NCBI GenBank assembly: GCA_964432875.1
Contig: CAYSPJ010000014.1
Location: forward strand, 1 to 64,000
Direction: 5' to 3'
Source of the DNA: JACJYE01 sp964432875
GTDB taxonomy: Bacteria > Bacteroidota > Bacteroidia > Chitinophagales > Saprospiraceae
Length of the DNA: 64,000 nucleotides
The position numbers and the translations under genes are program-made. Under the pieces are notes generated by a model, which had not been told where the DNA came from, did no database searches, and saw only the letters and a program-made list of their open reading frames with translations. The stretch's first letter is position 1; each line of letters starts with the position of its first letter. Positions 55,070 to 63,500 of the stretch are shown piece by piece.

Positions 55070-55720
55070 ATGATATTCAACTTAAGCGAACAAAATTCAA
55101 TAGCCAACCGCTTCATTGCGGAATTGCGAGACGTGAAAACCCAACAGGACAGCATGCGCTTCCGGCACAATTTGGAATGCATCGGGGAAATACTGGCCTA
55201 CGAGATCAGTAAAACGCTGGAATACGCCGAAAAGCAAGTGGAAACGCCGCTCGGCATTGCCAAGGTGAGCGTACCCAGCCAGAAAGTGGTACTGGCTACC
55301 ATCCTGCGCGCGGGCCTGCCTATGCACCAGGGGATGCTCCGCTTTTTCAATGATGCTGGTAATGCCTTTGTCTCTGCCTATCGCCGCCATCATAAAGATG
55401 GCAGTTTCGACATCCACATGGAGTATGTGTCCAGCCCTGGCGTTGATGGCGCGGTACTCATTATTTCAGATGCCATGTTGGCCACTGGCGCTTCTATGGC
55501 TACCGTTGCCAAGGCGCTAATGGAATTGGGCACCCCGGCGCAAATCCACTTCGCCACCGCAGTGGCCTCGGTCGATGGGTTGGAACACCTCCAGCGCGTC
55601 CTGCCCGAAGCTCACGTCTGGATGGGGGCCCTGGATGAGGAGCTCACCGCCAAATCATACATCGTGCCTGGCTTGGGCGATGCAGGGGATTTGTGCTACG
55701 GGATGAAGCTGCAGGAATAA
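55070..55720 (+). CDS. upp: Uracil phosphoribosyltransferase
   Basis: A 216-residue salvage enzyme making UMP from uracil and PRPP. The PRPP loop is ISDAMLATGAS, close to the canonical DPMLATGGS, and the uracil-binding end GLGDAGDLCYG is present. The start is the ATG at 55070 (MIFNLSEQNS), since upstream codons overlap the preceding gene. 16 bp after the deacetylase gene, so co-transcription is likely without an obvious functional link. Confidence 0.94.
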   Translation: MIFNLSEQNSIANRFIAELRDVKTQQDSMRFRHNLECIGEILAYEISKTLEYAEKQVETPLGIAKVSVPSQKVVLATILRAGLPMHQGMLRFFNDAGNAFVSAYRRHHKDGSFDIHMEYVSSPGVDGAVLIISDAMLATGASMATVAKALMELGTPAQIHFATAVASVDGLEHLQRVLPEAHVWMGALDEELTAKSYIVPGLGDAGDLCYGMKLQE

Positions 55721-55729
55721 AAGCCGCCG

Positions 55730-57163
55730 CTAGTCGGAAGTACGGATGGTCGTCCACTCCTGTATCCAGCAAGGGACAAAGAAGCGCTCGCCGGCTTTGC
55801 GGTTGCGCAGAAAGACCTCTTCCCGGTTGGGCATGTATCGGCTGTATTGGTTGATCCACTTATTGGCTTCCGCTGTCGCGCTGGGGTCAACCGTTTTGGC
55901 TTTTACCCACATGTCTATAGCAACCCAGGTGACGACCTGGCTGTCCCAGCCGGTACCGGGGCCACAAAGCGGGCCGCTGGAGGCGTAGAGCCGCCCGATG
56001 AGCAGATACGGTTCGCCCCAGCCCCCACGGATGTCGGCAGCGCGCAATGCCCACTGGCGCGCACGCGGGAAGTTGCGCAGATGGGCGTTATAAATCTTGG
56101 CGATGGTCAGGGCGTAGTTGGCCTTTTTAGCCAAGTCGCTTTCTTCTTCGATTGCTTTCTCAAAGGCCGCAATAGATTCATTGTATTTGGCTTCTTTCAG
56201 CAGGATATAAGCCATCTCGGCCGGGCCTGGTTCGGGGCGGCAATTTTGGTTGCCAATGCGGATGAGCTCGCGGAATTTTTCGTCTGATTCCGGGCAGCCT
56301 CCCCATTTCAAGCGGCTATATACCGCGCGTACTACATCGCAATCTTCTTGGTTTTCCAGAAATTCGGGGTAATATCTTTCCATGTAGTACTCGCAAGGGT
56401 AGAACCCCTCCACCGTCTCAAAATACTGCAAGCGCACCGGGGCGTACCCGGCGATGATGTTCCAGCGGTCGCAGGCATTGCCTTTGCATTCCCGCAACCC
56501 CTTGTCAATGACCTGGCGGATGGTGGTTTGGCGTTTGAAAGCCTCCTCCTTACTGATTTTGCCCGCCTCGTAGAGGTCGGTGAGCAAGGCGGTGAAAGGG
56601 TTTAGCACAAAGTCCTGGGCATTGATGCCATCCATCTCGATAGATTCTACAAAGAGCGCATAAGTCGCTTCCGGTGTAGAGCGATGCGGGTATTTGTAGT
56701 AAAAATCGAAGGCTTTCAACCCAGTAATGTAGCCACCTTGGGGGTAGCAACGGTCTATCTCATCGTAGATGCTAAATATGGTGTCGATGTATGCTTCCTT
56801 GAGCAGGGAATCCTGCGTTTGGGAGATGAAGTATTCGTAGAAGCGAATGCCGTCCGAATAAACCGTATTGCGCAGGCCATCGGCAGCGGGCGCTACGGCA
56901 TAGACTTTTTTCCACAACTGGAAAGAGCGTTCCCAATCATTGATCCGCAGGAAATCGCGATACAAAACGTAATTGTCAGAGGCCTCTTCGGGAATGGGGG
57001 CATCCTGGAATTTTGCGCAGGGGCTGAGCTTCTCTTCTGCTTTCGGAGGGGGAGGCGGGGCAGGGGCCTCTATTTGAGCAGCTTGTTCTGTAGTTTTTGG
57101 CGTACAAGCGCTGAGCAGCATTAGGGATATCAACGCAAATGGGAATAGATTTTTGATTGTCAT
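55730..57163 (-). CDS. TPR-containing lipoprotein
   Basis: A 477-residue lipoprotein: signal MTIKNLFPFALISLMLLSAC with lipobox LSAC, a proline-rich linker (APAPPPPPK), and then helical TPR-like repeats with scattered cysteines. One unit is AEMAYILLKEAKYNESIAAF. It is probably anchored to the outer membrane and works as a scaffold. A Bacteroidota family without an assigned function. It converges with upp, 9 bp apart. Confidence 0.85.
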   Translation of the reverse strand: MTIKNLFPFALISLMLLSACTPKTTEQAAQIEAPAPPPPPKAEEKLSPCAKFQDAPIPEEASDNYVLYRDFLRINDWERSFQLWKKVYAVAPAADGLRNTVYSDGIRFYEYFISQTQDSLLKEAYIDTIFSIYDEIDRCYPQGGYITGLKAFDFYYKYPHRSTPEATYALFVESIEMDGINAQDFVLNPFTALLTDLYEAGKISKEEAFKRQTTIRQVIDKGLRECKGNACDRWNIIAGYAPVRLQYFETVEGFYPCEYYMERYYPEFLENQEDCDVVRAVYSRLKWGGCPESDEKFRELIRIGNQNCRPEPGPAEMAYILLKEAKYNESIAAFEKAIEEESDLAKKANYALTIAKIYNAHLRNFPRARQWALRAADIRGGWGEPYLLIGRLYASSGPLCGPGTGWDSQVVTWVAIDMWVKAKTVDPSATAEANKWINQYSRYMPNREEVFLRNRKAGERFFVPCWIQEWTTIRTSD

Positions 57164-57309
57164 CGCTCCTTGAAATATGTTTATAGTAAATAAATGGCTG
57201 ATTTTTCTATGATTAACCTCTGACCCTTGCGGCTTAGCATGAAAACAATAAAACCAAGCTGGGGTTTATTTGCCCTTAATTTAGCCGCCTCCTCGCGCTA
57301 CTTCGGCCA

Positions 57310-57987
57310 TCAGCTTATTTCAAATTTATATCCTATGCCGTAAATCGTTTTTAGGCACCCTCTATATCCGTATGCTTCGAGCTTTTTGCGCAGGTTTTTC
57401 AAATGGGCATAGATGAAATCAAAGGATGGGGCGTCATCCATGTGATCGCCCCACAGGTGCTCGGCGATGCTTTCTTTTGTGACCACCCGGTTTTTATTGC
57501 GTGCCAGAAAATGGAGGATTTCAAACTCTTTCTTGGTCAGCTTCAGGGGTATCCCATCTACACTGGCGGCATGCTCGTCGAGCTTGATGGACAGCCCGCC
57601 AAAAGCCATTGCTTGGGCAAACTCTCCGGTCTTGCGGCGCAGTACGGCTTTTACTCTGGCGTTTAGTTCGGAGAGGTGGAAGGGCTTTAGCAAAAAATCA
57701 TCGGCACCCTCTTCCAGTCCTCTTACCCGCTCTTCTACTGAAGCGCGAGCGGAGATGATGATGATGCCAGCTTGTTTGTTCCCTCGGCGAAACTCCCTTA
57801 CCAGGGCCATGCCATTGCCTCCGGGTAAATTCAAGCTGATAATAGCGCAATCGTAGTCAAAATTATTTGCCTTGCGAAAGGCTTTGGCATAGGTGTCAGC
57901 CAATTCGCATACGCAGCTTTCTTTTTTCAAGTAGCGCAGCATGGCTTGGGATAGACTCTGCTCATTTTCAACGATTAACACTTTCAT
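57310..57987 (-). CDS. OmpR-family response regulator with atypical receiver
   Basis: A 225-residue regulator. The C-terminal winged helix is normal (KLTKKEFEILHFL, then HLKNLRKKLEAYGYRG). The receiver departs from the consensus at the phosphorylation site. The phosphoacceptor position is Ser 51 (CAIISLNLPGGNG instead of ILDLxLP). The acidic pair is Glu 7-Asn 8. The conserved Thr is Ser 79. Lys 101 (DDFLLKPF) remains. It should not be phosphorylated in the usual way. No kinase is adjacent. A consensus promoter lies 23-51 bp upstream of the start. Confidence 0.9.
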   Translation of the reverse strand: MKVLIVENEQSLSQAMLRYLKKESCVCELADTYAKAFRKANNFDYDCAIISLNLPGGNGMALVREFRRGNKQAGIIIISARASVEERVRGLEEGADDFLLKPFHLSELNARVKAVLRRKTGEFAQAMAFGGLSIKLDEHAASVDGIPLKLTKKEFEILHFLARNKNRVVTKESIAEHLWGDHMDDAPSFDFIYAHLKNLRKKLEAYGYRGCLKTIYGIGYKFEIS

Positions 57988-58009
57988 GTTTTGCCTTCGG
58001 TTTCAACTA

Positions 58010-58038
58010 CAAATTTAGCATAAAAGCATCGAACTCAA
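58010..58038 (-). promoter_or_regulatory. Promoter of the atypical response regulator
   Basis: Minus strand: TTG (58036-58038), an 18-bp spacer, TAAATTTG (58010-58017). Full match to TTG-N17..23-TAnnTTTG; the leader would be about 17 nt. Confidence 0.6.
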
Positions 58039-58240
58039 CCGGTGAATTAAAATTATTCAAAAGCCCGTTATCTTCAGATTTTCTTCAGATTTCAAACGCT
58101 CTTTTGCACCTGATTATAGCAAGGCTGGCCGGCCGGCGTGTGGGGATACGGATTAAAAGCATGCAAACTTGCCCGCATTCCCCCTCTCCCTCATGTTTAG
58201 CCCGGGCTAGTCTTTATAACGTTAAATTGACCACATCAAT

Positions 58241-58861
58241 ATGATACATCCGAACACGCGCATCCACTTTATTAACGAGGAAATAGGCTACGGCGTATTT
58301 GCGACCCGCTTCATCCCCAAGGGGACAATCACTTACGTCAAGGATAGCCTCGAGTTAGAAATTAGCGCCGAAGCTTATGCCGAATACTCGCCGGAGATGC
58401 AGGAAGTCATCGAGAAATATTCTTACATCGATGAGCGGGGGGTTCGCATTGTAAGCTGGGATTTTGCTAAATACGTTAATCATTGTTGTAATTGCAACAC
58501 CATGAGCACTGGTTACGGCTTTGAAATTGCCATTCGCGACATCCATCCCGGCGAAGAAATCACGGATGAATATGGCATCTTCAACATCCCCCATGCCATG
58601 GAGTTGGGCTGCCGCTATGAAAACTGCCGCCGTCGGGTTCATCCAGAAGATTTTGATCGCCTCTTCCCCCAATGGGACGAACAGCTGAAAGATGCCCTGG
58701 CGATAATCGACAAAGTAGAACAGCCGCTTTTTCCGCTGCTTGATGCCCAATCTCAGGCTGGGGTAAGAGCTTTCCTGGAATACCCCCCAAGCTATAAGTC
58801 GGTTTACACGCTGAAGTACTACCCACAATACGCGCTCAACGGCGCTGGTGCCACAAAATAA
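58241..58861 (+). CDS. SET-domain protein (putative lysine methyltransferase)
   Basis: A 206-residue protein. SET motifs: GYGVFATRFIPKGT (SAM-binding start), YVNHCCNCNT (the NH.C motif of the active site) and GEEITDEYG (catalytic Tyr region). A Cys-containing post-SET stretch (LGCRYENCRRRV) follows. Family members methylate protein lysines; bacterial targets are mostly unknown. It stands alone, divergent from the response regulator, with 253 bp between them. Substrate cannot be predicted. Confidence 0.9.
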   Translation: MIHPNTRIHFINEEIGYGVFATRFIPKGTITYVKDSLELEISAEAYAEYSPEMQEVIEKYSYIDERGVRIVSWDFAKYVNHCCNCNTMSTGYGFEIAIRDIHPGEEITDEYGIFNIPHAMELGCRYENCRRRVHPEDFDRLFPQWDEQLKDALAIIDKVEQPLFPLLDAQSQAGVRAFLEYPPSYKSVYTLKYYPQYALNGAGATK

Positions 58862-58864
58862 CTC

Positions 58865-58899
58865 TTGGGATGTGGAGAAGCAGATTTTTCGTACTTTTG
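58865..58899 (+). promoter_or_regulatory. Candidate promoter of the AstE/AspA-like gene
   Basis: TTG at 58865-58867, a 24-bp spacer, TACTTTTG at 58892-58899 (exact TAnnTTTG). The leader would be about 28 nt. Confidence 0.5.
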
Positions 58900-58932
58900 C
58901 GCTCTGACTATAAGATTTGATGTGAGCCTGAT

Positions 58933-59922
58933 ATGGAAAGCCCAATCGCTTTTTTACAACAAGATGCGCCAGTCATACAAGAGTTGCGCCTGGAGGAAGT
59001 TGCCCCGGGTGAATTGAGGCGTTTTCTCCTGCATCTGGTGACTGACGGCATGGGGCTGCCAGTTTTTCTGCCCATCCTGGTGGCCAAGGGGGTAGAGGAA
59101 GGGCCGGTAGTAGGCCTTACGGCCGCAATTCACGGAAACGAGCTCAACGGCATTCCCGTCATCCAGCGGCTGTTCCGGGAAATCAACGTCAACGAGCTGC
59201 GCGGTACCATCGTCGGCGTGCCAGTAGTCAATATCCCCTCTCTGCTGCGCCGTCGGCGGCACTTCATAGATGGGGTGGACCTCAACCACATCATGCCGGG
59301 CAAGCCCAATGGCAACGTCAGCCAGGTGTATGCCTATCGGGTGATGAACTGGATCGTTAAAAACTTCAACTACCTGATCGACTTGCATACCGCCAGCTTT
59401 GGCCACATCAATTCCTACTATATCCGGGCGGATATGAGCGACCCCATCACCCGCCGCATGGCCATGCTGCAAAACGCTCAGGTCATCGTGCACAACCCGC
59501 CTTCCGATGGCACGCTGCGCGGTGCCGCCGATGCATTGGGCATCCATGCCATCACCCTGGAAGTGGGCAACCCCAATACTTTCCAAAAGGGTCTGATCCG
59601 CTCGGGCCTGACGGGGATCCACAACCTATTACACGACCTGAAAATGACCGATGGGAGGGTGGAAGTGCCAGACCAACCCGCCGTAATCTGCAAGGACTCT
59701 TACTGGCTCTACACCGATACTGGCGGCATCCTCACGGTACAGCCAGGAGTGGCAGAGCTGGTGCAAAAAGATGCCCCTATTGCTATCCTACGCAACATCT
59801 TCGGCGATACTATCCGGGAGTACAAGTGCCCTGAAGATGGCGTCGTCATCGGCAAGAGCGTCAGCCCGATTAATCAGACGGGGGGGAGGATATTGCATCT
59901 AGGGATAGTGGGTGGTGGATAG
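58933..59922 (+). CDS. Succinylglutamate desuccinylase/aspartoacylase-family zinc hydrolase
   Basis: A 329-residue M14-like zinc-dependent deacylase. Zinc ligands are visible: HGNE (in AAIHGNELNG) and the later His in DLHTASFGH. DLNHIMPGKPNG supplies the conserved Asn-Arg-like region. The substrate may be an N-acylated amino acid or another amide; family membership does not settle it. It has its own promoter candidate and is followed by a hairpin at 59945-59975. Confidence 0.92.
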   Translation: MESPIAFLQQDAPVIQELRLEEVAPGELRRFLLHLVTDGMGLPVFLPILVAKGVEEGPVVGLTAAIHGNELNGIPVIQRLFREINVNELRGTIVGVPVVNIPSLLRRRRHFIDGVDLNHIMPGKPNGNVSQVYAYRVMNWIVKNFNYLIDLHTASFGHINSYYIRADMSDPITRRMAMLQNAQVIVHNPPSDGTLRGAADALGIHAITLEVGNPNTFQKGLIRSGLTGIHNLLHDLKMTDGRVEVPDQPAVICKDSYWLYTDTGGILTVQPGVAELVQKDAPIAILRNIFGDTIREYKCPEDGVVIGKSVSPINQTGGRILHLGIVGGG

Positions 59923-59944
59923 GGCCGCCGGACGCCGCAAAAAA

Positions 59945-59975
59945 AGCCTCTCGCGATTTGACATCCCGAGAGGCT
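59945..59975. terminator. Terminator-like hairpin after the AstE/AspA-like gene
   Basis: Arms AGCCTCTCG and CGAGAGGCT with a 13-nt loop. The A-run lies on the 5' side, so T-rich termination is better on the minus strand, although the only close gene is on the plus strand. Confidence 0.5.
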
Positions 59976-60040
59976 ATAAATCTCCCAACACTTAAATATT
60001 TCGTAGTTTTTGTGTTCTTGCTTGGGTTCGAGTGAATCTA

Positions 60041-60098
60041 GCAAGGCGCAAAGTGCGGGGGCTTGACCCCAAGACGGCACGCTCTTTGCGTCTCTTGC
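60041..60098. other. Imperfect inverted repeat (possible structured RNA or attenuator)
   Basis: Outer arms GCAAG and CTTGC, next arms CGCAAAG and CTTTGCG, and an inner GGGG/CCCC stem-loop. Predicted as a single long hairpin about 58 nt long. No coding potential is seen. It lies about 160 bp upstream of a response regulator gene. Confidence 0.4.
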
Positions 60099-60178
60099 AA
60101 AGGTACGGTATCTTCTTCCAGGCATTTTCTACATGTTAATGTGAAAAAAATGTAAAAAACCAGGTTTATGGCAGCCTT

Positions 60179-60207
60179 TTGGGTGAAAAAAAGTATATTT
60201 AGCTTTC
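60179..60207 (+). promoter_or_regulatory. Candidate promoter of the LuxR-type two-component operon
   Basis: TTG (60179-60181), an 18-bp spacer, TAGCTTTC (60200-60207), which differs from TAnnTTTG only in the last base. Confidence 0.4.
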
Positions 60208-60256
60208 TGAAGATGTCCTGACAACCAGGAAGAGCATCACCAAATAAGTATATTCA

Positions 60257-60946
60257 ATGAAACGGATTGCCCTGATTGAAGACGATGAGCTGCTCCTGAA
60301 GCGCATGGTCGCTTTCCTGAACAGCCAAAACAATATACAATGCGTGTTGTGTGTGAACTCACTGGGCAAATTCTTTGAATCCTGGTCAGAAGAAATCCAA
60401 ATCGATGTCCTCCTGATCGATGTGGAGTTGGCAGATAATATCAATACGCTGGATCATCTGCAAAAGATGGCGGCTTTACTCCCGGGGGCCAGGATACTGG
60501 CCATCACTGGGCATAACCACCCTGCATATATCCAGCGGGCCATGCAAAAAGGGGCGCACGGCTTCTATCTGAAAGGCTCCGGACTAAGCAAGCTTTTGGA
60601 AGCTATCGAAGCTACTTATCATGGCGGGATTTACCTCGCGCCAGAAGCTGCTGCGCATATCATCCCCTTTTTACAGCAGGGTAGTCAGCAGCAAGTGGCC
60701 GCTTCGGGCAATTCAGATACGATAGATAAAGTGGAAAGCCTGAGCTTGCGGGAAAAGCAGGTGGCTATTCGCCTGATTGAAGGCTATTCCTATCAGGAAA
60801 TCGCCGATGAAATATACTTGTCGATAAATACGATCCGGCATTATGTGAAAGTGCTATACGAGAAATTTGAGGTCAGCAATAAAATGCAGTTCAGCAAAAA
60901 AATCCGGCATTTGCTGATCCAAGAAGAAGCCCCTCATCGGAAATAA
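60257..60946 (+). CDS. LuxR/NarL-family response regulator
   Basis: A 229-residue regulator with a canonical receiver: acidic residues in ALIEDDE, phosphoacceptor Asp 55 (LLIDVEL), Thr in AITGHN and Lys in FYLKGS. The C-terminal LuxR helix-turn-helix starts at LSLREKQVAIRLIEG and contains YLSINTIRHYVK. It precedes a histidine kinase by 46 bp and is almost certainly its partner. Confidence 0.93.
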   Translation: MKRIALIEDDELLLKRMVAFLNSQNNIQCVLCVNSLGKFFESWSEEIQIDVLLIDVELADNINTLDHLQKMAALLPGARILAITGHNHPAYIQRAMQKGAHGFYLKGSGLSKLLEAIEATYHGGIYLAPEAAAHIIPFLQQGSQQQVAASGNSDTIDKVESLSLREKQVAIRLIEGYSYQEIADEIYLSINTIRHYVKVLYEKFEVSNKMQFSKKIRHLLIQEEAPHRK

Positions 60947-60992
60947 GGGTAAGCCACTTGATGCCAGCACATGACCACAAAGCCCATGAGCC

Positions 60993-62909
60993 ATGAAATG
61001 GACCCTGACCAGATTGAAGCGTCTGATTAATTTAGTGTTTTGTATTGCCATCGCGTCGGATCCGGCCGTTGGGGCAACCCCCGATAGTTTACTGCACGCC
61101 CTGGAAGCAGCCCCTGAGGAGAGCCTGGAGCGGGCTATAATCCTGCATCAATTAGGATTAGCCTATTTGGAGAATTCGCCCTCACAGGTCATCCGCTACG
61201 GCGATGCGCTGATACACTTGGCCCAGAAATTAGGCAAACCGGAATACGAATTTCTAGGCTATCAACTATCTGGCATTGGCCATTCCATCTCTGAGGGCCT
61301 GGATCAAGGGCTGGCGCTTCACCAGCAAGCTCTGGATATAGCTAGTAGGTTTAATACCCGAGAATGGAAGCTGCGGCAGGTCAAAGCGAGGGTCAATATC
61401 GTGGGGGTCTATTGGAACCAGAGGAACCCCGAGGCGGCTTATCCCTACAATTATCAAAACATTCACGATGCCCGGCAGCTAGGCGACAGCCTCTTGCTAG
61501 CCGACACCTACCAGTCGATGGCCTTGATGCTGCAATTGGATCAACGCTATGATTCCTCGATGCTTTATTCTCAGCAGGCCATCGCCCTATATGAAACACT
61601 GGGCCTTTGGGACAAAAAAAACACTGCCCAACTGACGCTGGGCAACACCTTGCTCGGCATTGGCCAGATCAGCGAAGCACTCCAGCTTTTGCTGAAAATA
61701 CTGGCATATACTGAAGCCAAAAACACATCGAGCATACCCATTAGCTTATACACTAGTATCGCTAAAGCGTACCTGGATCTGGGCAACATTGCACTGGCCG
61801 AAACCTATGCCCGCAAAAGCTTGAAACAGGCGGCTGAAGCAGAAATCCTGTCCTTGCAAATAAAAGGGCATGAAGCAATGTACGAGTTCTACTTGGCCAT
61901 CAGCCGCTACGATAGCGCTCTGTATTATTTCCAAGCCATCGCCGAGCTCAAAGAGCGCATCCTCAACGAGCAGAAAGCCAAGCGTATCCAGGAGTTGGAG
62001 ATCAGCTACCAGACCAAGCAAAAGGAGCAGGAAATCGAAAGCTTGCAACAGAAAAACGCTACTACCCGACAGATTAACCGCATCCTGGTCTCCAGCACGG
62101 CCCTGTTGCTGACGATGATGGCTATGACGGCTATTTTCTACTTCCGCCTGCGTCGCCGCAAGGAAGAACTAGAGTCTCTCCACTGGGAAGCTGGTGAGCT
62201 AAATGCGCGCTTGCTATCGATGATGAATGAAAAAAAGCACATCATTAGCCTCATCGCCCACGATATCCGCACGCCACTATCTCTAATCCAATTGAACACC
62301 TACTTAATTGCTCAGAATGAGGGCCTCAGTGAGGATGACCGCCAACAAGCCCTGCTGGAGATAGAGGGGGCTACCGAAGAGATCAATGCGGCAGGGTTGA
62401 AAATTATGGAGATTGAAAATAAAACGCTGGAGAAGGAATTCCTCGTGGAGGAAATAATCGAAGCCGCCCCACTCATGGAGCAGGTAATCCAGGAATTCCA
62501 GGCCCATGCCCGCAGTAAGGCCATCCAGCTGAATCTAATCTCCCCTCCGGAAAAATTACTCGTTTTTGGAGACCCCTTCCTGCTGCGCCACATCTTGTCC
62601 AACCTGCTTTCTAATGCGATCAAATTCTCTCCAACAAATAGTAGCGTGGAAATCCGCTTGCAGGCCTTGAAAAACAAGATTACCATCGAGGTAGCTGATC
62701 AGGGGCCAGGCCTATCGGCGGAAGAACAGCAGCGGCTTTTTGAAAAAACGAAAAGCCCACTGCGCAAATCTGCTGCACAAAAGGGCTCCTGGGGGCAAGG
62801 GCTTTATCTGACCCACCGCTTTGTACAAGCTATGGGCGGGCAGCTTGGAGTCGAAAGTAAAACGGGAGAGGGAGCTACCTTCACCGTTTCATTCTCCGCT
62901 GCCGGTTAA
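60993..62909 (+). CDS. TPR-containing sensor histidine kinase
   Basis: A 638-residue kinase: signal/anchor (LINLVFCIAIASDPAVG), periplasmic TPR repeats (about residues 35-350), a transmembrane helix (ILVSSTALLLTMMAMTAIFY), an H-box LIAHDIRTPLSLIQ, and the ATPase N-box (NLLSNAIKFSP), G1 (DQGPGL) and G2 (GQGLYLTHRF). The input is probably recognised by the TPR region. It belongs to the class of TPR kinases frequent in Bacteroidota and pairs with the LuxR-type regulator directly upstream. Confidence 0.94.
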   Translation: MKWTLTRLKRLINLVFCIAIASDPAVGATPDSLLHALEAAPEESLERAIILHQLGLAYLENSPSQVIRYGDALIHLAQKLGKPEYEFLGYQLSGIGHSISEGLDQGLALHQQALDIASRFNTREWKLRQVKARVNIVGVYWNQRNPEAAYPYNYQNIHDARQLGDSLLLADTYQSMALMLQLDQRYDSSMLYSQQAIALYETLGLWDKKNTAQLTLGNTLLGIGQISEALQLLLKILAYTEAKNTSSIPISLYTSIAKAYLDLGNIALAETYARKSLKQAAEAEILSLQIKGHEAMYEFYLAISRYDSALYYFQAIAELKERILNEQKAKRIQELEISYQTKQKEQEIESLQQKNATTRQINRILVSSTALLLTMMAMTAIFYFRLRRRKEELESLHWEAGELNARLLSMMNEKKHIISLIAHDIRTPLSLIQLNTYLIAQNEGLSEDDRQQALLEIEGATEEINAAGLKIMEIENKTLEKEFLVEEIIEAAPLMEQVIQEFQAHARSKAIQLNLISPPEKLLVFGDPFLLRHILSNLLSNAIKFSPTNSSVEIRLQALKNKITIEVADQGPGLSAEEQQRLFEKTKSPLRKSAAQKGSWGQGLYLTHRFVQAMGGQLGVESKTGEGATFTVSFSAAG

Positions 62910-63064
62910 GAAGGAAGCCGGGCAAGCTGTTGCTTACCCGGCTTCTGCATATTTATGAAGTTATGGATTGGCGGGCCTATGCCTAGCAGTGAACCGCTGT
63001 ACCCTGCCCTCACGCGTGCCTTGGAGGCCCTTTCGCAGGATTGCCAGGGCAGCTCTGTCAGCAT
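62906..63064 (-). CDS. Doubtful 52-residue frame
   Basis: ATG to TAA on the minus strand, starting 18 bp after a TATCTTTG element (63082-63089), so it would have a short leader like other genes here. It overlaps the end of the kinase gene by 4 bp and crosses the hairpin at 62914-62945. The sequence has no recognisable feature. A plus-strand frame of 55 codons (62955-63122) competes with it. Low confidence in both. Confidence 0.2.
   Translation of the reverse strand: MLTELPWQSCERASKARVRAGYSGSLLGIGPPIHNFINMQKPGKQQLARLPS
62914..62945 (+). terminator. Hairpin after the TPR kinase gene
   Basis: A 14-bp stem with one mismatch (GAAGCCGGGCAAGC / GCTTACCCGGCTTC) and a TGTT loop. It begins 5 bp after the stop. 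The T-tract is weak. Confidence 0.55.
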
Positions 63065-63081
63065 TGATTACTTGGCGATAG

Positions 63082-63089
63082 CAAAGATA
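63082..63089 (-). promoter_or_regulatory. Orphan TATCTTTG element
   Basis: Exact TAnnTTTG on the minus strand, pointing into the region behind the kinase gene. No TTG upstream. It may drive the doubtful frame at 62906-63064 or be chance. Confidence 0.3.
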
Positions 63090-63183
63090 AAAAAAACTAA
63101 ATTAAATAAAAATTTAATGTGATTTTTTTTACATTATCCCAAAATGCATCTCAGGGATTCACTGCCTCCTGCCGTCAGTGCCT

Positions 63184-63396
63184 TCAGGCTAAAGGTTCTA
63201 TAGCGAAGCCCGCTTCTTCGACGGCCTGGACCACTTCATCTAAAGACAAATCTGCCCCTTGCACCGTCAGGATTTTATCCGGGTTTTTGGTATCAACCTC
63301 CCATTGTTCAACGGTGGGCGCCTCATCCAGGAAACCGGAGACCGCGCGGATACAGTTGCCACAGTTGATGTTGGTCTTGAATTGTAAGATTTTCAT
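63184..63396 (-). CDS. Heavy-metal-associated (HMA) domain protein, copper chaperone-like
   Basis: A 70-residue single-domain protein with the metal-binding CxxC (Cys 12 and Cys 15 in INCGNC) near the N-terminus and a beta-alpha-beta pattern ending GFAIEPLA. Such proteins carry Cu(I) or a similar ion between transporters. No P-type ATPase is adjacent. Divergent from kynU. Confidence 0.88.
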   Translation of the reverse strand: MKILQFKTNINCGNCIRAVSGFLDEAPTVEQWEVDTKNPDKILTVQGADLSLDEVVQAVEEAGFAIEPLA

Positions 63397-63500
63397 GTCT
63401 GCTATTTTTTAAAAGGATACAATGTCTTTATTTAAGCTGCCAAATAGTTTCGATATTTGCCCCGAAGCAGACTGCTGGATACTTCAACCGCTCAAATCCA

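Larger units (their letters stand above)
59923..60256. other. Intergenic region with two structured elements
   Basis: 334 bp without a gene. It holds the hairpin at 59945-59975, a long imperfect inverted repeat at 60041-60098 and the promoter of the next operon near 60179-60207. Confidence 0.5.
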
